Assembly: GCA_038049695.1 (NCBI GenBank)
Contig: CP142456.1
Span: forward strand, 74,981,422 to 75,045,421
Direction of reading: 5' to 3'
DNA from: Cinnamomum chago
Taxonomy: Eukaryota > Streptophyta > Magnoliopsida > Laurales > Lauraceae
DNA length: 64,000 nt
Below, piece by piece: positions 23,301 to 34,800 of the stretch. Position 1 is the first letter of the stretch. Every line of letters begins with the position of its first letter. The notes beneath the pieces are model-generated. The model was not told the DNA's origin. It did no database searches and was given only the letters and a program-made list of their open reading frames with translations. Both the position numbers and the translations under genes were made by a program.

Positions 23301-26300
23301 ATAATTTCTTTTGAAACAAAACCTCATCAAAAGAAAGTCATTTTAAAATAGGATAGAGCAAAAAATAAAAGAAAATAAAAAGGAAAAAGAAAAAAAGTTA
23401 AGTGGTGCAACCCCGGACCTTCGATCGAATAGACCCACCTCTCAGATGAGGTAGATCGAATCCACCAAAGGGATTCCACACAAAATAGCACTCACAACCA
23501 TGAACTCATGGGAATAACTCACGTTACTTGAATTGAATTGATTAATAATGCATAATAAAAACAATAGGTCTCTTCTCTATATATAGAGCATCCTATTTCT
23601 AAACTAAGCATAATATTGGAATTAGTAACATACCTATTCCTAATCAAATTAGAATTTTAGAAATCAATTCTATTTAAGTAACTAATTGATATTACTAATT
23701 TAGATGGATAGGGTTCCCTGATTGAATCAGGAATCATGTGGACCCCATTAGATGATCTATTAAGATGGCCTGCGGGCCCTAGTCTTTTGTCGGGTTGCAT
23801 CATTAAGGGCCTGTTTGGATGCACAAGAAAACATAAGCTTTCAGTTTCTAAAGTTTAAAAATAACTTGTATGTATGGCAAACCAAGAAAAGTAAGAAGAA
23901 AAGATTAATTTCTTTCAAAAAGGTACAATATTTTTTTTATACAACTTGTATGTTTGGCAAACCAAGAAAAGATTTTTTTTTTCCAAAAAGTGCAATATTT
24001 TATCGTACAACAACCCCCAACCCCAAAAAGAAAAACCCAACCCAACGGCCTCTTACCCTAGTGGTAAGAGGCGCCAGTTCTTACCTGCATGTCCTGGGTT
24101 TGAACCCGGGCAGGCACCTTTTCCTCACCCAAGGCTGCGATACCTCACCAGAGGGCCCCCACCTCACCAGAGGTTTACCCCCCTCACCCGAGGGCCCCCT
24201 CTCTAGAGGGCTACGGGCCCCAGCCCCTAAGCTGGGATACAAACCCCCCAACCTCACCTCACCTCACCTCCCCTCCCCTCCCCTCCCCTCCCCCACTCCT
24301 CTAGAAAACTTTATATGATATTGAAATGTTCCAATGTGTAGTCTTTACCAAAATCCTTCACCTCTCACCCTTTCCCAAAAGAAAATGCACTTGTGAGGAG
24401 GAGGGCGGCGTGATGATGATGATGAGGAGGAAGAGTGGTTTGTGGTAATTTGATCTTGATGGCGATGGTCATGACAATGATGATGATGATGCTGCTAAGT
24501 GGTGGTGGTGATGACAATGGTAATGATGACCATGGTGGCAGTCGTAATGATGTGATGATGGGTTATGATTATGATGACGATGATGATGCTAAGTGATGGT
24601 GGTGGTGTTGATGATGATGATGATGGGGCAGTGCTGATGAGTAGTGGTGGTAATAAATGGTGACGGTGGTGGTGCTGGTGGCGATAATCACGATGGTGGT
24701 GGTGGTGATAATGACGATGGGGTGAGATGGGGTGATGTTCATGATATGACGATGATGATGAAAATGATAGTGATTTGGATGAAGGTGATGATAATGATGG
24801 GGTGGGGGTGGGGGTGTTGATTGCGGCGGCGGCAGTCATGGTGAAAGTTCCCTTAATGATAGAGCAAGGTAGGAAAGTAAACTTAAGTAGTTTGATTTCA
24901 AAGGTCCGTGGGCCCCATTAATTGATTCAAAGCGACAAATTGCACCAAAAATAAAGTGTTTATAAGTGATTAATCTAATAATGAAATTTACTCTGATAAA
25001 TAATTTTTTAATCTTATACCTTGAAACTTTTTTAACATATATTATAATCTTTTGCATTCTTCAAAAACTGCCTAATAATAAAAATATTACAATATTTTAG
25101 TATGACACTATTCTATTATGTACTATTTTATTCTAGCGATATTTTAATCTGTAAATATTTTATTCTGTAGGCATCCAAACGGGGCCTTAAATATAGACAT
25201 TCAACAGGAAAGTAGGGTAAAAGTTATGAGTCCCAAATGGAATTGTACTAATTTGATCCTTTTTTCTTTTTTCTTCAGATGGTTACTTTGATCGAATTTG
25301 CTAACTTGATTGAATCAATATTGTACAATTAAGTGAATCTAACTGTAAATTATTCAAAAGAACTAGTTTGAAGTTTGTACATGAATGATTAGCTCGAACC
25401 AGATAATTATGGTTGCCTACCTTAGAGATAAGAGTAAAGATACTTCTATTGTTCAGATTTTACTACATTGAGAAAGTTTCTATCTCTTGCTCATGTGAAC
25501 TTGGACTTATTTGGGTGTGGCATTGTAGTTGATGTTTTGCTTCTTTTGTGGTGGTGGTGGTTGTTGTGAATGTGAACTTGGACTTATTTGTTCTTGTTGT
25601 GGAGGTTATACATGTTGTGGAGGTCAGATTTTTGTTCGCAAATCCTAGGATTACTCTAAAATCTGTGTTTCTTTTTTTGTGTGAAAATTAGGTCAATCTA
25701 GATTTGTGCCAACTTATTGTTTGTTGGGTTCTAATCTAAAAACCGAAGTCAATTCAAAGATCTATTTTATCGAAAGCTTCGGGTTCATTACAATTTGTGC
25801 GACTTGGGATTTGTGTCCAATGGTACTTGGTAAAAATCACTAGCTTTGATTTATTATCAAAATCCAATACTAATTGTGTTTATTTAGAAAATTACACCTA
25901 GAGGATGTTTCGGAATTTTGAACCTGAGTTTTATCAATTCTTTAAAATTGAAGATTAGCTTTAATTTCTTATATTAAAGTTGGTTCAAGAATTCAGAACC
26001 CTTGTTTTATCAATTCTTTGAACTTCACAACTTAGTGTGTGTTTTTTCTATATTGCATCATTTTGGTGTCAGGGCATTCCAAGCCACATTGGTAGTATAA
26101 TTTGGGTTTTGTCCTGGGCTCGTTATTTCTGTTGATACTTGATTTGATCAGTCCTTCCACTGATGGGTTGGGTTTGAACTTTGAACCTTCTAACAGACGA
26201 TTAATATTACAATCCAGACAATGGGAGTAGAGATGGCTATGTTCTTCCATCTTGCTGGACTTTTAGTTTTAATACATTCCCACCTGTAGTGGGCTCATTT

Positions 26301-27224
26301 TATTTACCATTTTGCTCATTGGTACATGAGCTCACATGTATAATGTATGAAATGTGTGGATCTGACATGTATAATGTATCAAATGTGTATAATGTATCAA
26401 ATGTGTGGATCGGGAAACTATAGGTCATCATATTCCACTTGTATCCTTGAAACACACTTACACCTGATTGTATCCTCTGCAAAAAATCTGAATGTACTAG
26501 TGTGTGTTGGTTTGTATATGTTGTCACTATTTAGAATGACAACGATGAATGCTTAAAAACTTTCCAAGTGGACCTGTTTATGTTTCAGAAAGAAGAAATG
26601 AGGAAACCTGAATCACGAGGAAATGGGGAAAAACATTGAGTGGTATACTTTTGTCCTCCTTTCCTGCTCCAAATGGATGCCAAGGACCAAAGCAGTCATA
26701 TTCAACTTGCTTGTGATTTTAGTACATCAAAGGCCGAACACACCCTTACATGATCATACATGCCTATTCTTGTCACATGTTATTTGATGGGCTTCTTTTT
26801 ACATTGGCAGGATGACTTGGCACCTACACTCGTACAGCAGTGCCATCAATCACAATACACTGTGCAAAGAATCATCGAGATGGCTGGTGACAACGAGGCA
26901 TTGCTTTTTGAGGCCTTGAATGTGAATGATGAACTCCAAAAAGTCCTTGCTAGGTATGAAGATTTGAAGAAGCCCTCTGAAGTCGTCGCACCTGAGCCAG
27001 TTCCTGTGACGATACCTATGACCATCGAACCGGATGAATCTCCTCGGGCTGGGAAAGAAGAAGCACTTATCAGAAAACCTGCAGGATCTCGCGCAAGGGG
27101 TGGGGAAGAAGATAAAGATGTGGATGACCTTGATGAGATGATTTTTGGAAAGAATGGAGGGAGCTCTTCAGAAGGGCAGGATCCAAAAAAGCAGCAAAAG
27201 AAAGATGATCTCATCACCTTTTGA
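20307..27224 (+). CDS. TOL1: TOM1-like protein 1 (VHS-GAT), 3 exons, 393 aa
   Basis: Coding exons: 20307-20825, 21240-21488 and 26811-27224, all phase 0 with GT-AG introns of 414 and 5322 bp. The N terminus (MGDNLMEKVSAFGERLKIGG) and the VHS domain (about residues 45-172) closely resemble Arabidopsis TOL1 as I remember it (about 407 aa). A GAT domain follows at about 210-310 (FSPEQTKEAFDVAQNSIELL through the NVNDELQKVLARYEDL helix). The tail is acidic and ends DDLITF. TOL proteins bind ubiquitin on plasma-membrane cargo such as PIN2 and, acting like ESCRT-0, pass it to endosomal ESCRT complexes for vacuolar degradation. The start codon follows a T-rich leader and begins the conserved N terminus. 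Intron 2 holds a solo LTR and a TIR element. The protein frame is intact. Confidence 0.95.
23403..23802. mobile_element. Solo LTR (400 bp) in TOL1 intron 2
   Basis: The ends are TGGTGCAACCC and GGGTTGCATCA, an imperfect inverted pair running from TG to CA. The direct repeat TTAAG flanks both sides (23398-23402 and 23803-23807). A CTATATATAGAG TATA-like word lies near 23577. No internal region or partner LTR is present, so it is a recombination product (solo LTR). It abuts the left end of the next TIR element to the base. Confidence 0.65.
24046..24118 (+). repeat. tRNA-derived SINE head inside the TIR element
   Basis: A box A-like TAGTGGTAAGAGG and a box B-like GGGTTTGAACCC have tRNA-like spacing. 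The acceptor arms do not pair, so it is not a functional tRNA gene. C-rich, partly repetitive sequence (CCTCACC and CCCCT runs to about 24300) follows as a possible SINE body. Confidence 0.6.
24411..24830. repeat. Imperfect (GAT/GGT)n trinucleotide tract, about 420 bp
   Basis: Long runs of GATGATGAT, GGTGGTGGT and related triplets. The minus-strand His-rich ORF at 24495-24839 is a by-product of this composition. Confidence 0.8.
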
Positions 27225-29031
27225 GTGTTCTCATTTACCCTTTGAGTTCACAACTGATGTTAATATCTGCCCTTTGGAGGTGAAACTTTCAGTCATCCTT
27301 ATTAGATGGAAGATGGTTATCTCATGATTGGGGACTTTTTTTTTCTTTTTTTTTTCAAGATTCACTTGGTATTGAAAGCAGACGAATTTCTGTTTCTGCA
27401 CATACATTCATGACACTAATTAAAAAGCTCATTCTTGCAATGCTTCACGAGGTATGCTCTTAGATAAAAGTGCAAAATGATATCTCAAGAGAAATGATCT
27501 TGCTATACTCGGTGTGGTGACAGGGGCCTGATACACCCTCGAAGTGTGGGATCAAACTTAAATTCTTTATTTTGTATGCCTGATATTTTTATGTCGTAGT
27601 TGTCTCTTTCTGATTTGGATTTCCCCCTTTAGATTTTTTTTTTTTTTTTTTTTCGAGATTTTGGTGGAATGAGGAGACAGGTACATATATGAATTATGTT
27701 TGGAAAATCTATTGTAGGGTGCTTTTTTATCTTTTTCAAATGAACGCTAACTCACCTCTTCCGCAATATCAAAAGTCATATGTTGTGGATAGGAAATGGA
27801 AGGATGAAGAAAAATACGTAGGAAGTGGATAAGCTTGCCAAAGAGGGAGTTCTTAAAACTGCATTGATTGTTTATATGTAATGTGCCCTTGTTAGCTTTT
27901 TGAGGGTGTTCCCAGTTTTGGTTTGGGGTTGTACCCCCCTTTTCAAGGTATACCATTTTTCTCGTTTGGTTTGTTTGCTTAGTCTCTTTCGCTGTGGGGT
28001 TTTTTGAGTCAATATATATCTCTTATAAAGTTGTGCAATACAATTCATCCTCATCATTTAAAAAATAGAGAAAAGAAAATAAAAATCTGTAGGAAGTGGG
28101 GTGCCCCCAGGAAAAGGCAGATCTGGACAATACCTTTTATAAAAACAAAATGCATACAAAAAAATATCAATCTGTTGAATGATTATAATACTTGGTTTCA
28201 TGATTGTGAGTGGAAGTGTCTGGTGGGCTATCAATCAAAGTCCAAGGCCTTACATTGCAAAATTACATTACTGGCTGAAGTGAACCCATCTATATGCCCA
28301 TATGTGTGTGTGCTTCCTTTTGTAATTTTAGTTCTTTGGTGCGGGCTGCTACCATATGCATGATGCTGTGTGTAGGTAAGGTAATGCAATGCATGATTAG
28401 CCTTTGAACGTGGAGTTAGTTAAAATATTCAAATTTCAAAGGAGAATAGATAAAAGAAAGCTTCTTGTTGGGTTGTCTTTATCATTTTCTCATTACCCAC
28501 TCTCCACGTCTGGTCCTACCCCAAGGCCAATTCCATTGTGAATTACTTATAGCACCTCTACCAAAATCTGGCACAACAAGACAAAAGGACCACCAAAACA
28601 AGTTTGATTTTAATCTGGTTATATCTATGAAAACATTCATCTATTATAGTAAAATATTATCAGGTTTAATCAATGGTCAATTGCAAGCCATGGTGCTTGT
28701 CCCACTTTTTATTTTAGCTACATGAGGGATTTGAAATCACACACTCTACTCACACACACACGCGTCCCTGACCAGCTGGAGGGACAAACCATCACATTAT
28801 TAGTATTTAATTTATGAAGATGATGATGGGTGGAAAATCATTTCAAATAAATGAAGGGATCTTAATGACCCTCATGAATCTTAAACCTTAATCATTAATT
28901 TTTAACTCTTTCAGCATAGAGGCATTGCTTAGAAATCTTACACCTTCAAGAACATTCAAGGAGAATGAAGGCAGAGAAGACTGCCTGGGGATCAAGTGTT
29001 TGTACTTTAGACAATTTCTTGCATTTGTTCT
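27225..29031. other. TOL1 3' flank and intergenic sequence
   Basis: The TOL1 3' untranslated region probably occupies the first few hundred bases. The rest has T-rich tracts and a minus-strand SINE, with no recognisable gene. The final bases 29027-29031 (GTTCT) are the left target duplication of the large retrotransposon. Confidence 0.5.
28722..28790 (-). repeat. tRNA-derived SINE head, minus strand
   Basis: Read on the minus strand: AGCTGGTCAGGGACG, then GTGTGTGAGTAGAGTG, then a box B-like GATTTCAAATCCC. The same order and wording occur in the SINE at 63890-63978, so the two belong to one family. Confidence 0.55.
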
Positions 29032-29736
29032 TGTAAGTGCAAGAATAATATACTCACAAGATCAGGATGCCTCTAAGGACTTACTCAATGCATGGAGGAG
29101 ATAACAGCGACGACTTGAACCTGAAAGAGGAGAAAGACAAGAGTCAGAGGACCCTGGCTCTGGGCAGCGCAGGGCTCTCCGATGCTTAAGTCAGCAATCG
29201 ATCGGAGAAAAAGAAGAAGGAGGAGTTGTCTGGAAGAGAATGCTTACCCCCCTCTTCATATGGCTCGTGCCTTATATATGGAACAGTTTTGGGTGAGTGC
29301 CAGTGGGCTTTGTGATGTGACCTGGGTCACATCAGCCCACAAAGTCATTAATGAAGGTCCATCACAACCCTCCTTGCATTTAATGTGAGTCCGATCAGCC
29401 CACACTGCATTTAATGCTAGTCACATTGGGCCTGATCTTACCCTGATCTGGTGGTGGCTGAAGTCCCATCAGACCCCTTCCTTGGGCCTTGCCACGACAG
29501 GGCCGTGGCTGTTAGCTGCAAGCGCAATACTGCATTGCCGAGCTTGCATTGCCGAGACTGAACGGGATGTGCGGCCGAACTGAATGCTGTTTGACCGAGA
29601 CCAGCATGTAGTGCCGAGACCGATATGGATCGGGTTGTAGCCGAGATTAAGGGACATGGTCCCCACGCAGTAGCATACCCGAGCACACCCTTGCCGAGAT
29701 CAAGAAACTCCAGTTCACGCAATGGGCCCCCACACA
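29032..29736 (-). repeat. 3' LTR of the Tat element (705 bp)
   Basis: Collinear with 43728-44432. The five differences I count lie near 29114 (T/C), 29211 (A/G), 29374 (G/A), 29442 (A/G) and 29718 (C/G). It includes a minus-strand TATA-like CCATATATAAG near 29271. Confidence 0.95.
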
Positions 29737-29751
29737 ATAGCCCCTCAGTTC
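29737..29751 (-). other. Polypurine tract region of the Tat element
   Basis: On the minus strand, GAACTGAGGGGCTAT directly precedes the 3' LTR. The purine-rich core GAGGGG is in the expected place for plus-strand priming. Confidence 0.6.
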
Positions 29752-32683
29752 TCGACCTTCAGGGCTTCTTCGGGCTCTAAGGTTAAGAACTGGACTGATC
29801 CCCCCACCGATATCCCGAGACTGTTTAGTGCTTATCCAAATATGCCTGCCAGTTAGGAATTCTGACGCGTTCGGCGTCGGACGCCACCATTGCTTCGCCT
29901 GGCAGAGATAATAAAGGGGGTAATAAATGCGGGGCTATGATTAGTATAGGAAGGCGAACCATCGCCGTCTCAGCGCCACGCATTATCGCTTGATAGGCCT
30001 CCTTGTCTTTTCGAAGAGGCGTGCGACGCAAGCCAAGGCGACACCTCACGCGTGTCTCGCTTCGAATTCCGGAATGGCGCCCATCCCTGCCCTTTATATT
30101 CACTTTCGTCTTCTTCCTTTGCCACTTTCACTCCCTGAACTCGTCGAAGCTCTGCTAGAACCCCTGCAAGAGCCTCCTACTCGCCTGAATCTTCTCCGCT
30201 AGGATTCCTATCGCCAGGACTTCTTCTGCTAGGACCGGTGAGGGAGCAACGGTTGGCCCTGAGACCTCGCCTGAGCTTGTGAGTGTCTCTGCTCTGGCCC
30301 TCTTTTCTTTATTTTTCGTTTCTGTTGACAGTTCCTTCTAGGGTCTCTTCCATCCCCCAACCCCTCTGCTGCCTTCACCCTTAGAGTCGTTAGGGTTTCC
30401 TAGATTAGAAATGGGGATTTACCCACTGGATAGATTCTCAGGTGGGCCTGGCAAAACTTAGGAGATCCTATATGATCCCAGACGACGTTCGGATCATGGC
30501 AGCCGACCCCTCCATCTAAGCATTTCACAACGGCTGGATGCCGTTCCCTCTGATAGCTATTATCGAGGGTGGGGTCAGATTCCCCTTGCTTCCCCTCCTT
30601 AGGTCTTGCTTGCAGACCTGGAACCTCAGCCCCTGTCAGTTAATGTCCAATGGGTATAAGATCATCATGGGCGTCGCCGAGCTGAACAGGGTTCTAGATA
30701 TCAGTCTCGGCGTCCATGACATAGAAGATATATATGACCTCTGCAAATCTCGAGAGGGGGGCACCTATTACCTTCGCGTCAAGGCGAAGTGCCAACCCCT
30801 CGTCACGGCGTTGGAAGACTCTAATAAATACGCCGGGGACGACCGCCTGCTCGTCTCGGGGAACTGGGAGTTCGGCGAGACCGAGACCGAGGCGACGAAG
30901 AGGGTGTCGGTTCCGCGGATCTTCGGGACTCCACCGAGTAAAAATTTAACCCTTGCTGGACTTCGGACTTTTTCTTTCTTGATTCCTGCCGCCGGTTTCT
31001 AATCTTTGGGCATTTTCTGCAGGCCTTTCTCAGCGCAAACGTGAGGCCCAACTCGATGGCTAGCGGAGGCACGCTCCTTGGCTGAACAAGGTGTACCGTT
31101 ACCGCGGCCACCACACCAGGGCTGCCTATTCCCTCTTGAAGTACGAGCCGAGATACATATCGTATATGTGAGAACCCGACCCCTGATCTCTTGTATTAGT
31201 TCTTTTAGTGGGATTAGTATTTGTTGGGTTGAGTTTGTGAGCTAGAATGGTTTTCTTCTAGTTTTGGGCTTTAGAGTGCTTTGGTAGCTTGTGGGGCCCT
31301 TTGGGGGTTCCCTTTTCGGCTTTGCATTTTCTTGTGAGATTTTTCCGATTTGTTTCGTATTGTGTTTTTGGCCCGTTGCATTCATCTTGAGGAATCCTAC
31401 AACTTTCATGTTGATCCCATATCCATTTGAGAACCCGAAACCCGATTTCTTGGCCTTGAGGGCAAAACAGTCTTTTCACACCAAATCTGTATCCAAAACT
31501 CGATATTCTCGAAATCCGTGAAACATACACTTTTTGGAAACTAGATATTTCGACGATCATTTCTTCCTTCTTCGTCGAATTCATCCGAGGACCCGAGAGA
31601 GATGATTTCCGCCAAGTTAGTTCCTTTAGTTGTGGGACCCAACCCAACCCAACTCACTTGTTAACAAGGGAAGCCATTTCCCTTCTTCTTCATTCTTCTT
31701 TTCCAGCACAAGTGAGAAGCTAGGGCATTGTGAGGAACCCTTCCTCTTCTTCTTGCTTCCCATCACTCAATCTACTTCCAAGCTTGCACCAAGAAGAGAT
31801 TGGAGGCTACCATCTTCTTCATCTCCTTGAGAACTTTCTTTCCATAGCTTTTGTGGAGCTCACCAACCATTACAAGACTTTCCTTGAGCTTACCTTGTCC
31901 ATTAGAGGGCCTTCCAAGTAAGTGTTCTTCTTCATCTTCTAGATATGTGTTCTTCTAGCCTTAGAGAACCTCCACCTTGATTATTGAGAAGTTTCCTTGT
32001 CATTTCATGGTTTAACCCATTTTAGGGCTTTTTTGGGGGTTTTTGTAGAGATTGTGGATCTTGAGCTTGAGAGGTGATTAGGAGCTTGTTTTGCTAGATT
32101 GGAACCCAAGGCAAGTGGATGAATGGATGGTTTTAATGTTATCAAAGTTTTATGAGAAATCCTAAATTTTGTTACTTATTCTTGATAATTTGATATATGT
32201 TTTCACATATGTTTCTTGCCACATTCTAGTGATTTTGAAATGCATATTCATGGGTTTTTCTCTCTTGTTAAATCTCGTAGAAAGGTATGCATTTTATTTG
32301 GTCAAAGTTTGCTCATATGGTTTTATAGAAATGTGGTTGATTTTATTGTTTCTCCCTACATGTTTATTTATTACTTGGACTTGAAATGAATGCTCATGAA
32401 GAGCCTTGATAGTACATTTATTGTCATAGATATGTGATGGTTCATAGCCTTAATTCCTCTTGTTTTGTCCCAATTATATCTTATGTGAAATGGTTTCATT
32501 CTTGCTCTCCTTGGATTGAATGTGATGTTGATGGAGGGGAATGTGATGGAGGTTGTGAAACATTTGATGGTATTTGAATCAAGTTTTAGACTCCTCAATT
32601 GATGTATAAAGATGGTTGAAAGAGGGTTGTAAAAGGAAGAGAAAGAGGGGAAATGAACTGCCCAGAATTCAGTTTCTGGACGG

Positions 32684-32832
32684 TTCGCTCGAGCGACCAT
32701 GACAGTTCGCTCGAGCGACCTGTCCAGAAAGGGATACGGGAATTCCAGTAGCTAGTTCGCTCGACCACATTTAAATAACCGCTCGAACGATGAGTTCGCT
32801 CGAGCGAACTCCCAGATTCGCTCGAGCGATGC
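32684..32832. repeat. Cluster of TCGCTCGAGCGA palindromes in the solo LTR
   Basis: TTCGCTCGAGCGA or a close variant occurs about six times in 150 bp (near 32684, 32705, 32754, 32781, 32793 and 32817). Each copy is a near-perfect 10-12 bp palindrome centred on CTCGAG. The motif is CpG-rich against an AT-rich background. Confidence 0.8.
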
Positions 32833-33489
32833 GGTCTGCCTGGCCTGATGCGCGGGTACAGAAATTTCGGCCGATCGATCGGACCTTCGGTCCGATCAGT
32901 GGGTTTTGAGGTTTATTTTCTTCGTGGACCTTGGCTAACCTCCTCGAACTCACTCGACCATATGTGGGAGCGTCTTGAGCCGATGCTCTTCACGGTTGGT
33001 TCGGTAGCATCGAAGTTCAATACATTTCAATCTTGAACGGGATGGAACGACGCGATATCTTCGTTATATCTAAACACAAGTCTTTCCCTTGGTTATCGCG
33101 AATTCTATTCCTTTCGGTGACTGAATAGGTTGCTCGATGTTTCCGAATTAATGTCATACCTAGGATGGACCGTTGATAATCTTGATTCTTGCTATTGTAA
33201 CATCTAGAACTACCCATAAGCTCATGTTAAATTTTGGAAGTAGTAAAAGTGCATAAGGAGCCCGGAATGTCTTCTAACTCAAGGAGTACCAAGTAATTGT
33301 TATAATCAACATACGGGACCCCTATTCACTTAAATAGATCTTGAAATTAATACTTTTCCCGAAATTGTCATAGTTCATTGTTTCACCTCTTGTCCCGAGA
33401 TTTGCATTACATGACTTGTTTTCCCGAAAGCATTGAAGTTACATTAGTAACAGTTACTTGTCCCGAAATGTATTGCCCGATATGATATG

Positions 33490-33575
33490 ACAGTGTGCCC
33501 TTGAGCACCCCCGTTTACCCGTTTATTTACGTGCCCTTGAGCACCCCCGTTTACCCGTTTATTTACTGTACTTGA
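33490..33575. repeat. 45-bp tandem duplication in the solo LTR
   Basis: GTGCCCTTGAGCACCCCCGT followed by TTACCCGTTTATTTAC occurs twice head to tail. The unit contains the short inverted pair GTGCCC/GAGCAC. Confidence 0.75.
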
Positions 33576-34039
33576 TTACTTGCATATGTCTCGATTGGTT
33601 TTAACCTATGAGTCGGCATCACTAAGCTTGGATACCTTGTCAGTCTGATCCATTGACTTGGAGATCCCTCTCCCGTCCCGCCAGCTGCAGTTTGGATCCC
33701 GATACCCGGTTATTGCCGTGGTCCCGTCCCGATACCCGGTTCGCTACCGTGGTCCCGTTCCCGTGTATTTATTATTGTATATATGATTTACGTTGTGTCT
33801 CCTCACCTTGTGTGACTGAGACCAACGTCCCGCTCTTGTCACTTCGGTGATAGAGGACTTAGCTTCTTGTGATTGCCATCTTGCCAGTTCCCGATTCCTT
33901 GGACACCCGACATGGTTTATATTGCTTACTTGTTTTCAGTTAAATGATTCATTGCTTTTATGAAAGTTGTTATTTAGATAAGTGTTAATGCTCTCTATTG
34001 TAAATCCAGTCACTATTATATTGTTTTGTGTCCTTTGCA

Positions 34040-34800
34040 CACGTACATGTTTTACATGAATGCCGGTTGGGTGGATACCCGTGCTTTTACACATGTTTCT
34101 AACGATCGATGGTTTTTGCTAGAGTTATATGATTACAGATGTTTTAAAATGAATACCCGAGTTATTAAATGTCCATGCTTTGGAATGCGTTTTAAACGAC
34201 ACTCGTTTTGTTAGATCCCGATGTTTATACATGTTTTAAGTGAATACCCGAATTGTTAAATATCCGTGCCTTGTTTTAAATGACATTTGGCTGGTGAGAT
34301 CCCTATGTTTATACCGTCTTAAATGATTACCCGATTTGTCAAATATCCATGGTTTGAAATATGTTTTAGATGACACTTGTTTTGCCAGATTCCTATGTTT
34401 ATACCTATTTTACATGATACTCGATTGGTTTAAATATCCATACCTTGGAATAGGTTTAAACGAACATTAGTCTTGTCAGATTTCTTGGGTTACACTTGTT
34501 TTAAATGAACACCCGGTTTGTTAAATATCCGTATTTTCACATATGTTTCAAATGGACATTGGTTTTGCTAGACTGTTATGGATACCTGATTTGTTGTATA
34601 CTTGTGTTTTACTTAAGTTTCAAATGAACGTTTGTTTTGTCAAACCACTATATTTATACATGTTTTAGACGAATACCCGATTGTCAAATATCTATGATTA
34701 TAGATGATGTAAATGAATACATGTTTTATTAGATGTTCATGTTTTACCCGTGCTGGAAATGAATACAAGTTTTCCCCGAGATTCCCGACTTTGCACCCGT
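34040..34800. repeat. Degenerate repeats of about 100 bp in the solo LTR
   Basis: The phrases TTTTAAATGAATACCCGA, then TTAAATATCCATG, then GACACTTGTTTTG recur about seven times with growing divergence. I see no coding potential. Confidence 0.55.

Larger units (their letters stand above)
23807..25186. mobile_element. PIF/Harbinger (Tourist)-like non-autonomous TIR element, 1.38 kb
   Basis: The left end GGGCCTGTTTGGATGC and the inverse of the right end, GGCCCCGTTTGGATGC, form terminal inverted repeats flanked by TTA(A) on both sides (23803-23806 and 25187-25190), the target of PIF/Harbinger elements. Inside are a direct duplication of about 75 bp (from about 23862 and 23940), a SINE and a GAT-rich trinucleotide expansion. 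There is no transposase. A hAT origin cannot be excluded from the ends alone. Confidence 0.6.

Noticed and set aside
24046-24118. A functional tRNA gene
   Set aside because: Box A and B words are present, but acceptor-stem halves do not pair and C-rich SINE-like sequence follows.
24495-24839. His/Ser-rich minus-strand ORF
   Set aside because: It follows from the trinucleotide expansion and has no independent support.
28892-29031. Exon-like frame of about 47 codons after a good acceptor (TCTTTCAG), cut by the retrotransposon
   Set aside because: The frame is short and matches no family I know. A TAG would follow just beyond the target duplication. It is not enough to claim an interrupted gene.
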